Source: Porphyrobacter sp. (GTDB lineage: Bacteria; Pseudomonadota; Alphaproteobacteria; Sphingomonadales; Sphingomonadaceae). Taken from it: a DNA stretch of 5,816 nt. Below the pieces are notes generated by a model. That model ran no database searches. It saw nothing but the letters and a program-made list of their open reading frames with translations, and was not told where the DNA came from. The stretch covers positions 1 to 5,816 of the forward strand of contig JACIYY010000142.1 in assembly GCA_014359685.1 (NCBI GenBank). The letters run 5' to 3'. The translations under genes were made by a program, and so were the position numbers. Below are positions 1 to 5,816 of the stretch, piece by piece (the first letter of the stretch is position 1; the number at the start of each line of letters is the position of its first letter).

Positions 1-30
1 ATCGAGGTTCGAATCCTCGCGGGGCATCCA
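1..30 (+). tRNA. 3' end of a tRNA gene (partial, possibly tRNA-Gln)
   Basis: Only the 3' end lies in the window. A T arm is readable: CGAGG (3-7) pairs with CCTCG (15-19) around the seven-base loop TTCGAAT (8-14). The acceptor 3' strand CGGGGCA (20-26), a discriminator T (27) and an encoded CCA (28-30) follow. The anticodon lies left of the window, so the amino acid cannot be read. The implied first pair U1-A72 suits tRNA-Gln of bacteria that make Gln-tRNA through GatCAB. The U at position 73 is also compatible with other isoacceptors such as Gly, Cys or Thr, so the Gln assignment is a guess. The tRNA call itself is secure. Confidence 0.88.
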
Positions 31-33
31 TAT

Positions 34-54
34 GCGGTCGGGGTCGCGATCCGC
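34..54 (+). terminator. Weak hairpin just downstream of the tRNA
   Basis: GCGGTCG (34-40) can pair with CGATCCGC (47-54), with one bulged T and a six-base loop. It starts four bases after the tRNA CCA, where a terminator or processing structure would sit. No T tract follows, so it is not a canonical intrinsic terminator. In DNA this GC-rich such a stem can arise by chance. Confidence 0.2.
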
Positions 55-68
55 GCCACCGTTCGAAT

Positions 69-531
69 CTAGCCGCCGATGAGCAGGAAGCCGCCCCGGC
101 GCAGGAAGGCCTCGTCGTCGGCCGGGGAGACGAAATCGGTCGACCGGTGCCCTTCAAGCGCCAGCGAGCGGCAGCGCGGTTCCGTCGCCGGGCAGAAGCT
201 CGCCTTGTTCGCATCGCGCAAGCTCGCCGCGATGTCGGCGCGGATGAACAGGCGGGTGTCCGCGACCAGCGCCGGCACGTAGTCGGACCATATCGACCGC
301 CATCGCGGTGCGGCGATAGCTCTGCGGGGTCACGTCAAAACCGCGCTCGGCACCGGTCACGGTGGCGCGCGCGTCGGCGAGCGCGGTCGGCGCGCTCATG
401 CCCCAGCTCATCAGGATGGTGACCGCTACGCCGCCCAGCGGCAGCGCCCTGCCGCCGCGCGCGAGCCGCCCAACCAGCGTGTCGAGCGGCGGGCAGCAAC
501 GTGGTGTTCTCGCAGCCAGTATGGCGCGCGA
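69..531 (-). pseudogene. Frameshifted C-terminal remnant of an unrecognised, probably membrane-anchored protein
   Basis: Two minus-strand reading frames join into one plausible protein tail. The upstream piece (about 531 down to 285) has a hydrophobic stretch around ALPLGGVAVTILMSWG, as expected of a final membrane segment, then a polar region ending near AMAVDMV. The downstream piece (about 290 down to the TAG at 69-71) reads YVPALVADTRLFIRADIAASL onward, has a Cys pair (CPATEPRC) and ends in GGFLLIGG. Neither has a proper start: the upstream frame is closed by a stop at 532-534 and the downstream frame has no matching N-terminus. I infer a frameshift near 280-300 in a gene that has also lost its 5' end. 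The layout of a last membrane helix followed by a soluble tail resembles polytopic GT-C glycosyltransferases, which would fit the neighbouring UbiA relic. I do not recognise the family with confidence. Sequencing error is the alternative to decay. Confidence 0.42.
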
Positions 532-567
532 TCATGACGGTCATCACCGCGATCCCGTAACCTGTCT

Positions 568-1083
568 TCACGCACGGTAGATGCGTTTCGCCGCCTCCTG
601 CGGTTCGGCGGTGACCGGCCCGGGCAGGTCGATCTCCTGCGTCATCCGGGTGCGCACGAAGCCGGTCGCCGCCAGCGAGAGGAACAGAAACATGGAAAAG
701 GCCAGCAGCCACTCCGACAGCACGGTGCCCGTCGCCTCGCCCCCGGCGACGATCCGCAGCGTGTAGAGCGCGGCCAGGGTGCAGACATCGATGATCAGCT
801 TGCGTTTCAGCACCAGCGAATAGCTGAGCGTGACGATGTAATAGATCCCCAGCACGGCGAGGAAGTCCCAGCGGCCGATGACCAGCGCCAGCGCGAATCC
901 CGCCGCCAGCAGCAGCGGCGCCATCGCCATGCCATGGACCAGCGGGATCGCGCCCGATGCGAACGGCCCCTTGCGCTTGCGCGGATGCGCCCGGTCGGCC
1001 CTGAGATCGAGCAGGTCGTTGAGAACATAGACGCTGGACGCGATCAGGCGGAAGGCGGATCGGCCCGGCTGAGGCTGTCGATG
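568..1083 (-). pseudogene. Truncated UbiA-family prenyltransferase remnant (decaprenyl-phosphate phosphoribosyltransferase type)
   Basis: UbiA enzymes are integral membrane proteins that transfer a group between a polyprenyl (pyro)phosphate and an acceptor. The closest subtype by eye is the Rv3806c-like one, which loads phosphoribose onto decaprenyl phosphate. Homology begins near 1053 with FRLIASSVYVLND. The Asp-rich motif NDLLDLRAD follows (N22, D23, D26, D30 counted from 1083), then the basic HPRKRKGPFASG. Four hydrophobic segments come next, including IYYIVTLSYSLVLKRK, IIDVCTLAALYTLRI and SEWLLAFSMFLFLSLA. A stop at 1084-1086 closes the frame upstream, and no start codon with a ribosome site or N-terminal helices are present, so the 5' part is missing. 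The frame ends at the TGA at 568-570, far short of the usual 280-300 residues or of HAD-UbiA fusions near 480. Another frame resumes with VKTGYGIAVMTVMIARH (about 521-571), which resembles the next helix of this family and suggests a frameshift. Family call firm; loss of function inferred. Confidence 0.72.
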
Positions 1084-1244
1084 TCATTCCTCCGCATCAT
1101 CTGCCCGCCGACATCCGATCAAGCCGCGCCTCGACCGGCCCGGCCACGCACCCAATCGGGCGTCGGGCGGTCTCCGCAAGGGGTTGCGGGCAGATATCCT
1201 CGCGCACAAGGATGGCCCTATAAGCCATTGCTTTCAGGCGGGGG

Positions 1245-1311
1245 CCCTGACATCAGCCGTCGGCAAATCACCATATGGCCCGGTCACGGCGGACGAGGTT
1301 TGCTGTCAGGG
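1245..1311 (+). repeat. Inverted repeat CCCTGACA ... TGTCAGGG
   Basis: CCCTGACA at 1245-1252 is exactly complementary to TGTCAGGG at 1304-1311. After one mismatch (1244/1312) the outer bases GG (1242-1243) pair with CC (1313-1314). The arms are separated by 51 bases that include CCATATGG. The repeat lies 73 bases before the TTG start of the LOG gene. It could be a pair of operator half-sites, a leader-RNA stem, or chance in GC-rich DNA. There is no T tract, so a terminator is unlikely. Confidence 0.45.
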
Positions 1312-1372
1312 GCCTGTCCGGGGGCGGCCGAAGGCGCCGCTACCCGGGCGCAACGCGGCCGGCAGGGCCAGC

Positions 1373-1378
1373 AGGAGG
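1373..1378 (+). promoter_or_regulatory. Ribosome binding site AGGAGG that sets the LOG start
   Basis: A perfect AGGAGG lies five bases before the TTG at 1384-1386, which is in frame with the long conserved protein. The ATG at 1380-1382 is two bases from the site and in another frame that gives no recognisable protein. The next in-frame candidate, GTG at 1393, is 14 bases away and too far. The gene therefore most likely starts at TTG. Confidence 0.75.
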
Positions 1379-1383
1379 AATGC

Positions 1384-2325
1384 TTGAACGACGTGAGCGA
1401 ACGCGGCCCGCCGCGCGCCGCGGCAGCCGGCGCCGCTCGGGCGGCTGAGCCGGACCGGGCGGAGGGCAGGCGGGCCGGGCGCAGGTTCTACCCGGCCGAG
1501 CAGGAGGCCGGCTTCGCCGAAGCGAAGCCCGCTTGTACCCCGCAGACCGAGCACCCGGCCTATCGCCTGGCCTTCCGCGACACCGATTTCCTGCTGCGCG
1601 AGGAGCTGCGCCCGGTGCGCTTCCAGCTCGAGCTGCTGAAGCCCGAGATGCTGCTCGACGAGGCGCGGGTCGGCTCCACGCTGGTGATGTACGGCTCCGC
1701 CCGGATTCCTCCGCCCGAGGCTGCGGCGACCGCGCTGGAGGGCGCGCGCGACCTGCCGGCGGCGGAACGCGCGGTGGTCGAGCGGCTGGTCGCCAAGGCG
1801 CGCTATTATGACGAGGCCTACCGGCTGGCCGCGCTCGCCACGCGCGCGGGCATCGTCGAGGATGGGCAGCGCCAGTTCGTGGTCTGCTCGGGCGGCGGGC
1901 CGTCGATCATGGAGGCGGCGAACAAGGGCGCGGCCCAGGCCGGGGGCGAATCGATCGGGCTCAACATCGTGCTGCCGCACGAACAGACGCCGAACCCCTA
2001 TGTGACCCCGTATTTGTCGTTCCAGTTCCACTATTTCGCGCTTCGCAAGATGCACTTCCTGCTGCGGGCGCGGGCGGTGGCGGTGTTCCCCGGCGGGTTC
2101 GGCACGCTGGACGAGATGTTCGAACTGCTGACGCTGGTGCAGACGGGCAAGATGAAGCCGATCCCGATCCTGCTGTTCGGCCGCGACTTCTGGACCCGGG
2201 TGATCGATTTCGACGCGCTGGCGGAGGAAGGAACGGTGTCGCGCGCCGATCTCGACCTCATCACCTGGTGCGAGACGGCGGACGAGGCCTGGGCGCATAT
2301 CGCCGCCTTCTACGACGCGGACTGA
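1384..2325 (+). CDS. LOG-family protein (TIGR00730-type nucleotide 5'-monophosphate phosphoribohydrolase)
   Basis: A predicted cytosolic Rossmann-fold enzyme of 313 residues. Characterised LOG proteins cleave the N-glycosidic bond of (cytokinin) nucleoside 5'-monophosphates, releasing the base and ribose 5-phosphate; bacterial members may act on AMP-like nucleotides. The nucleotide-binding segment SGGGPSIMEAANKGA covers residues 169-183. The family signature PGGFGTLDE is at 236-244. The catalytic Arg (R221, in LRKMHF) and Glu (E244) are both present. Residues 1-50 are Ala/Arg/Glu-rich and look poorly conserved. Residues 55-140 form a helical region typical of the long bacterial LOG subtype, so the protein is longer than plant LOGs of about 200 residues. 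The TTG start is chosen from the strong AGGAGG. Only decayed genes lie upstream, and the downstream neighbour is convergent, so it is probably transcribed alone. The family was once annotated as lysine decarboxylase, for which nothing here argues. The physiological substrate is unknown. Confidence 0.9.
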   Translation: MNDVSERGPPRAAAAGAARAAEPDRAEGRRAGRRFYPAEQEAGFAEAKPACTPQTEHPAYRLAFRDTDFLLREELRPVRFQLELLKPEMLLDEARVGSTLVMYGSARIPPPEAAATALEGARDLPAAERAVVERLVAKARYYDEAYRLAALATRAGIVEDGQRQFVVCSGGGPSIMEAANKGAAQAGGESIGLNIVLPHEQTPNPYVTPYLSFQFHYFALRKMHFLLRARAVAVFPGGFGTLDEMFELLTLVQTGKMKPIPILLFGRDFWTRVIDFDALAEEGTVSRADLDLITWCETADEAWAHIAAFYDAD

Positions 2326-2339
2326 CGGCGGGGCCTGCG

Positions 2340-2362
2340 GCCTCCTCGCACCAGCGGGAGGC
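2340..2362. terminator. Candidate hairpin between convergent genes
   Basis: GCCTCC (2340-2345) pairs with GGAGGC (2357-2362) over an 11-base loop, in the 38-base gap between the stop codons of the LOG gene and thiD. The placement suits a bidirectional terminator. No run of T follows on either strand and the stem is short, so termination here may be weak or Rho-dependent. Confidence 0.35.
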
Positions 2363-2363
2363 T

Positions 2364-3113
2364 TCAGCGGACCGCGTGATGGCCCATCGGGCCGTGGCCC
2401 TGTCCGAAGCCGGGGGCGGCAAGCAGCGCGGCGCGCACGAAGGCGCGCGCCTCCTCCACCGCCTGCGGCAGTGCAAGCCCCTTCCCCAGCAGGGTGGCGA
2501 TGGCCGAGGACAGGGTGCAGCCGGTGCCGTGGCTGTGGCGGGTGTTGATCCGCGTATCCCGCCAGACCAGATCCGCTGCGCCGGGGCGCACCAGCCGGTC
2601 CTCGATGGCCGGCCCCTCGGCATCGCCGCCCTTGGCGAGAACCGTCCGCCCGCACGCGCGCAGCCTGTCCAGCCCGCGCAGCGCCGCCAGCTCGGCCAGA
2701 TTGGGGGTGGTGAGGGTGGCGAGCGCCATCAGCCGCTCGAAGGCGGCGATGGTCGGCGCATCGGCCAGCACCGCGCCGCTGGTGGCGACCATCACCGGAT
2801 CGAACACCACCGGCACGCCCAGCCCATTCAGCCGGTCGGCCACGGTCTCGGCGATGGCGGGGGCGCCGAGCATCCCGATCTTCACTGCATCCACACCGAT
2901 GTCCGACAGGCAGGCGTCGATCTGCGCCGCCACCAGGCCGGGCGGCAAAAGCTCGACCGCCTGCACGCCGATGCTGTTCTGCGCGGTGATTGCGGTGATT
3001 GCGGTCATCGCATAGCCGCCCAGCATGGTGATGGTCTTGATGTCGGCCTGGATGCCGGCGCCCCCGCTCGAATCCGATCCGGCGATGGCGAGGATTCGCG
3101 GCGGCGACGTCAC
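2364..3113 (-). CDS. thiD: Hydroxymethylpyrimidine/phosphomethylpyrimidine kinase
   Basis: A cytosolic ribokinase-fold enzyme of the thiamine pathway. It phosphorylates HMP to HMP-P and then to HMP-PP, which thiamine phosphate synthase joins to the thiazole. The 249-residue protein opens with the HMP-binding segment [18 protein letters not shown] (residues 7-24). KIGML is at 78-82, [11 protein letters not shown] at 103-113, the [10 protein letters not shown] stretch near 136-145, KGGD at 161-164 and the anion-hole motif HGTGCT at 195-200, where Cys199 matches the conserved active-site Cys. The C-terminus [11 protein letters not shown] is typical. The stretch between ELAALRG and the KGG motif is about 20 residues shorter than in the E. 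coli enzyme. The start is taken as the GTG at 3111-3113, whose GTGA overlaps the glmM stop; no better start lies closer to the conserved [10 protein letters not shown]. It is probably co-transcribed with and translationally coupled to glmM. Confidence 0.93.
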   Translation of the reverse strand: MTSPPRILAIAGSDSSGGAGIQADIKTITMLGGYAMTAITAITAQNSIGVQAVELLPPGLVAAQIDACLSDIGVDAVKIGMLGAPAIAETVADRLNGLGVPVVFDPVMVATSGAVLADAPTIAAFERLMALATLTTPNLAELAALRGLDRLRACGRTVLAKGGDAEGPAIEDRLVRPGAADLVWRDTRINTRHSHGTGCTLSSAIATLLGKGLALPQAVEEARAFVRAALLAAPGFGQGHGPMGHHAVR

Positions 3114-4450
3114 CCGGCCGCCTCGCTGACCGCCGCGCAGATCGCGTCCACCACCTGTTCGACCCCGCGCGCATCGTCGCCTTCGGCCATCACCCGGATC
3201 TTGGGCTCGGTCCCCGATTTGCGGATCACCAGCCGGCCGCGCCCGGCGAGCGCGCTCTCCCCTTCGGCGATGGCCGCGCGCACCTGTTCGTCCTGCAACG
3301 GGTCGCCGCCCGAGAAGGTGACGTTCTTGAGCACCTGCGGAACCGGGTCGAACAGCTGCAGCACCTCGCTCGCCCGGCGGCCCGACTGGACCATCGCCGC
3401 CAGCACCTGCAAGGCCGCGATGCAGCCATCGCCGGTGGTCGCGTGGTCGAGCAGGATCATGTGTCCCGATTGCTCGCCGCCGACATTGTAGCCACCGCTG
3501 CGCATCGCCTCCAGCACGTAGCGGTCGCCGACCTTGGTGCGCACCAGATCGAGGCCGCGCGCGTTCAGCAGCCGCTCCAGCCCCAGATTGGACATCACCG
3601 TCGCCACCACGCCGCCGCCGCGCAGCGTGCCGGCCTCGGCCAGCCGCAGCCCGATCAGCGCCATGATCTGGTCGCCATCGACCGCCACGCCGCGTTCGTC
3701 GATCACGATCAGCCGGTCGGCATCGCCGTCGAGCGCGATGCCGAGATCGGCCTTCTCCGCGATCACCCGCTGGCGGATCGCCGCCAGAGCGGTCGAGCCG
3801 ACGCCGTCGTTGATGTTGAGTCCGTCGGGGGAGACGCCGATCGGGATCACCTCGGCCCCCAGTTCCCAGAAGGCGGTCGGGGCGACCGTATAGGCGGCGC
3901 CATGCGCGCAATCGACCACGATCCTGAGGCCGTCGAGCCGCACCGAGCTGGGCAGCGACTGCTTGATTGCGTGGATGTAGCGGCCGCGTGCATCCTCGAT
4001 GCGGCGGGCACGGCCGATCGCCTCGCCATCGGCCAGCGGCTGGTCCCGCGCCATTGCCGCCTCGATCGCCTCCTCGTCGGCATCGGACAGCTTGAAGCCG
4101 TCCGGGCCGAACAGCTTGATCCCGTTATCGGCGAACAGATTGTGGCTGGCGGAAATCATGACGCCCAAGTCGGCGCGCATCTCGCGCGCCAGCAGCGCCA
4201 CCGCCGGGGTCGGCAGCGGGCCGGTCATGATCACATCCATGCCGACGCTGGTGAAGCCCGCGACCAGCGCGGTTTCCATCATGTAGCCCGACAGGCGGGT
4301 GTCCTTGCCGATCACCACCCGGTGCTTGTGGGCGCCGCGCAGGAAGTGCCGCCCGGCAGCCTGCCCCACCTTCATCGCCGTGGCGGCGTTCAGCAGCCGC
4401 CCGTTGGCGCGCCCGCGAATGCCGTCGGTGCCGAAATATTCGCGTCCCAT
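3110..4450 (-). CDS. glmM: Phosphoglucosamine mutase
   Basis: A cytosolic enzyme of the alpha-D-phosphohexomutase family. It converts glucosamine 6-phosphate to glucosamine 1-phosphate, which GlmU turns into UDP-GlcNAc for peptidoglycan and lipopolysaccharide. The protein has 446 residues, the normal length. The N-terminus YFGTDGIRG is at residues 5-13. The phosphoserine loop ISASHN is at 99-104, with catalytic Ser102 as in E. coli. The Mg-binding loop DGDADR is at 241-246, the sugar-recognition loop GGEQSGH at 324-330, and the C-terminal phosphate-binding loop RKSGTEP at 410-416. All four active-site loops are intact. ATG at 4448-4450 is the conventional start. A GTG three codons upstream (4457-4459) has AGGA six bases before it, better spaced than anything before the ATG, so the true start may be there. 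The stop overlaps the thiD start. Expression probably begins in the short region shared with the divergent symporter gene. Confidence 0.96.
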   Translation of the reverse strand: MGREYFGTDGIRGRANGRLLNAATAMKVGQAAGRHFLRGAHKHRVVIGKDTRLSGYMMETALVAGFTSVGMDVIMTGPLPTPAVALLAREMRADLGVMISASHNLFADNGIKLFGPDGFKLSDADEEAIEAAMARDQPLADGEAIGRARRIEDARGRYIHAIKQSLPSSVRLDGLRIVVDCAHGAAYTVAPTAFWELGAEVIPIGVSPDGLNINDGVGSTALAAIRQRVIAEKADLGIALDGDADRLIVIDERGVAVDGDQIMALIGLRLAEAGTLRGGGVVATVMSNLGLERLLNARGLDLVRTKVGDRYVLEAMRSGGYNVGGEQSGHMILLDHATTGDGCIAALQVLAAMVQSGRRASEVLQLFDPVPQVLKNVTFSGGDPLQDEQVRAAIAEGESALAGRGRLVIRKSGTEPKIRVMAEGDDARGVEQVVDAICAAVSEAAG

Positions 4451-4481
4451 CCTGTCCACATCCAGTCCTGATTCCAGCGCA

Positions 4482-4509
4482 TTGCCATGCCGCCTGCGGG
4501 CACTATTGT
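4482..4509 (+). promoter_or_regulatory. Candidate sigma-70-like promoter for the symporter gene
   Basis: TTGCCA (4482-4487) matches five of six bases of the -35 consensus. TATTGT (4504-4509) matches four of six of the -10 consensus, with a 16-base spacer. Transcription would start near 4516, leaving a leader of about 40 bases before the TTG at 4554. On the other strand GTGACA (4507-4512) could serve as a -35 box for glmM, but its -10 is poor. The call is from consensus matching only. Confidence 0.33.
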
Positions 4510-4539
4510 CACGCCGGCAGCCTTTCGCTGCGGGTCGGC

Positions 4540-4547
4540 GGGGGGAG
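4540..4547 (+). promoter_or_regulatory. Shine-Dalgarno site setting the TTG start of the symporter
   Basis: The purine run GGGGGGAG ends six bases before the TTG at 4554-4556. No in-frame ATG or GTG exists between here and the first membrane helix. Other in-frame TTG codons upstream (4506, 4482) lack a comparable site. This supports a TTG start, a second rare start codon in this short window. Confidence 0.55.
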
Positions 4548-4553
4548 ACACGC

Positions 4554-5816
4554 TTGGTTGCACAGGCCGAACCGGACAGCCTGCCGCCGCTGCGTCTGCC
4601 GGCGCGGCTGACCTTCCTGGCGCTGGTCGCCGGGCTGGCGCTCGGCTGGGCGCTGTCGGGCAGCGCGGCGAGCGGGCCGGTGCTGGCGCTGGCCGGGCCG
4701 ATCGGCACGCTGTGGCTGCGTGCGCTGCAGGTGACGATCATCCCTCTGGTTGCGGCGCTGCTGGTCAACGGCATCACCCGGATGGTGGCGACCGCGCGCG
4801 CCGGGGCGATGGCCCGGCGCACGCTGCTGGCCTTCGGCGCGGTGCTGGCCGCGGGCACGCTGTTCGCCGCGCTGGCGATGCCGGCGCTGCTGCGCGCGGT
4901 GCCGATCCCCGGTTCGGCGGGCAACGCGATCCTGGGCCGGGCGCCAGAGCCGCAGACGGTGCCCGGCATCGGCGCCTTCGTGGAATCGCTGATCGCCCCC
5001 AACATCGTCGCCGCCGCGGCGGAGAGCGCGATGCTGCCGCTGATCGTGTTCTTCGCCGCGCTGGCGGTGGCGCTGGCGCGCCTGCCCGACGCGCGCCGCG
5101 CGCCGCTGCTGGCGCTGTTCGCCGGGCTGGGCGATGCCATGCTGGTGATCATCGGCTGGGTGTTGTGGCTGGCCCCGCTGGGCGTGTTCGCGCTCGCCAT
5201 CGGGGTCGGGCTGACCAGCGGCAGCGGCGCCTTCGCGGCGTTCGGCCATTACATCCTGGTGGTGTCGAGCATGGGCCTTGCGGTGCTGCTCGCTGGCTAT
5301 GCGCTGGCGGTGGTCGGGGCGCGGCGCGGACTGGGAGGCTTCGCGCGCGCGATCCTGCCGGCGCAGGCGGTCGCGCTGTCGACGCAAAGCTCGCTTGCCA
5401 GCCTCCCGGCGATGCTCGCCTCGTGCCGCGAGCTGGGGGTGCGCGAGAGCTCGGCCGATTTCGTTCTGCCGCTGGCGGTGGCGATCTTCCGCGCCACCAG
5501 CCCGGCGATGAACCTGGCGGTGGCGATCTATGTCGGGGTGCTGAGCGGGGTGGAGATGAACGCGGCCACGCTGGCGGCGGGGGCGGCGGTGGCGCTGGTG
5601 ACGACGATCGGATCGGTGTCGCTGCCCGGCGCGATCAGCTTCGTCACCTCGGTCGGCCCGATCGCGCTGGCGATGGGCGTGCCGATAGAGCCGCTGGCGC
5701 TGCTGGTGGCGGTGGAGATGCTGCCCGACATCATGCGCACCGTGGGCAATGTCACCATGGACGTGGCGGTCACGGCAACGGTCGACCGCACCGTGCGAAC
5801 CGAAGCAGAGCCGAAT
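4554..5816 (+). CDS. DAACS-family dicarboxylate/amino acid:cation symporter (3' end outside window)
   Basis: An inner-membrane secondary transporter of the GltP/DctA/GltPh family, which imports acidic amino acids or C4-dicarboxylates with Na+ or H+. In the window 421 codons are open and no stop is reached; the family is about 410-450 residues, so only a short tail is missing. Hydrophobic segments cover roughly 20-36, 46-74, 90-113, 160-175, 192-220 and 233-255. They are followed by the re-entrant hairpin HP1 with TQSSLASLP (277-285), TM7 with [13 protein letters not shown] (316-328), HP2 with IGSVSLPGA (352-360) and TM8 with [13 protein letters not shown] (391-403). D392, R395, T396, N399 and D403 match GltPh D394, R397, T398, N401 and D405. 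In TM7 the usual NMDGT reads NLAVA, so the Asp and Thr are lost. Substrate and coupling ion are therefore uncertain. TTG 4554 is preferred because GGGGGAG lies six bases upstream and the protein then begins just before the first helix. The gene is divergent from glmM. Confidence 0.87.
   Translation, partial: MVAQAEPDSLPPLRLPARLTFLALVAGLALGWALSGSAASGPVLALAGPIGTLWLRALQVTIIPLVAALLVNGITRMVATARAGAMARRTLLAFGAVLAAGTLFAALAMPALLRAVPIPGSAGNAILGRAPEPQTVPGIGAFVESLIAPNIVAAAAESAMLPLIVFFAALAVALARLPDARRAPLLALFAGLGDAMLVIIGWVLWLAPLGVFALAIGVGLTSGSGAFAAFGHYILVVSSMGLAVLLAGYALAVVGARRGLGGFARAILPAQAVALSTQSSLASLPAMLASCRELGVRESSADFVLPLAVAIFRATSPAMNLAVAIYVGVLSGVEMNAATLAAGAAVALVTTIGSVSLPGAISFVTSVGPIALAMGVPIEPLALLVAVEMLPDIMRTVGNVTMDVAVTATVDRTVRTEAEPN

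Larger units (their letters stand above)
1084..1383. other. Gene-free stretch upstream of the LOG gene
   Basis: These 300 bases show no supportable coding sequence. Open frames exist on the plus strand but have no ribosome site and no recognisable protein character. The stretch contains a long-looped inverted repeat (1245-1252 with 1304-1311), a short one (ATCCT at 1196-1200 with AGGAT at 1209-1213), the palindrome CCATATGG at 1271-1278 and an isolated -10-like TATAAG at 1219-1224. No good -35 box lies at the right distance from that hexamer. The region probably holds the promoter and leader of the downstream gene, together with the breakpoint where the UbiA relic lost its 5' end. Confidence 0.5.

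Noticed and set aside
1001..1018. CTGAGA followed by CAGGTC, reminiscent of a thiamine (TPP) riboswitch core
   Set aside because: The bases encode LNDLLDLR of the UbiA relic on the other strand, and no TPP fold or thiamine gene is downstream.
1380..1382. ATG directly after AGGAGG as a start codon
   Set aside because: It is out of frame with the conserved protein and only one base from the ribosome site.
934..1383. In-frame extension of the LOG reading frame back to 934
   Set aside because: It crosses the UbiA relic antisense and has no protein character, while a perfect AGGAGG sets the start at 1384.
1184..1387. Small 67-codon plus-strand frame in the upstream gap
   Set aside because: No ribosome site, no recognisable motifs, and it overlaps the inverted repeat and the LOG start in another frame.
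2364..3911. ThiD frame running open through glmM to about 3911
   Set aside because: The upstream part is the antiphase shadow of glmM on the same strand. ThiD homology begins just after the GTG at 3113.
4451..5200. Minus-strand open frame extending glmM upstream by about 250 codons, opposite the symporter
   Set aside because: It lies antisense to a protein with clear membrane topology and family motifs, has low-complexity Ala/Ser/Arg composition, and GlmM is complete from 4450. It is a GC-rich shadow.
4509..5387. Long Gln/Arg/His-rich minus-strand frame
   Set aside because: The composition is typical of the antisense of GC-rich membrane-protein codons. There is no start context and no family.
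1..5816. CRISPR arrays, insertion sequences, toxin-antitoxin or defence genes
   Set aside because: No regularly spaced repeats, transposase motifs or paired small genes were found on either strand.

Overview
The window is GC-rich, with strong third-position G/C use. It looks like an alphaproteobacterial chromosome, most likely Sphingomonadales (Erythrobacter, Novosphingobium or Sphingomonas type). That placement rests on the protein style, on the glmM-thiD pair and on the tRNA end. It is an impression from the sequence, not a database result.

Left part (1-1083). The window opens inside a plus-strand tRNA gene, of which only the T arm, the 3' acceptor strand and the encoded CCA remain. The next kilobase holds no intact gene. 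It carries decayed minus-strand remnants: a UbiA-family prenyltransferase missing both ends (568-1083), and the C-terminal part of an unrecognised, probably membrane-anchored protein, split by a frameshift (69-531). Together they look like the debris of a polyprenyl-phosphate-sugar or glycosyltransfer locus beside a tRNA gene.

Middle part (1084-2363). About 300 bases without a gene contain a clear inverted repeat. They precede a plus-strand LOG-family (TIGR00730-type) nucleotide phosphoribohydrolase gene that starts at TTG behind a strong Shine-Dalgarno site. This gene converges on the next operon across a 38-base gap.

Right part (2364-5816). A minus-strand operon holds glmM (phosphoglucosamine mutase, peptidoglycan and LPS precursor synthesis) followed by thiD (HMP/HMP-P kinase, thiamine synthesis), overlapping by four bases at GTGA. 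Divergent from glmM across about 100 bases, and running off the right edge, is a DAACS-family cation symporter. Its TM8 binding residues are kept, but the NMDGT signature is replaced.

No convincing new multi-gene system is visible. The points most worth a second look are the decayed region beside the tRNA, the inverted repeat upstream of the LOG gene and the altered ion-site motif of the symporter.
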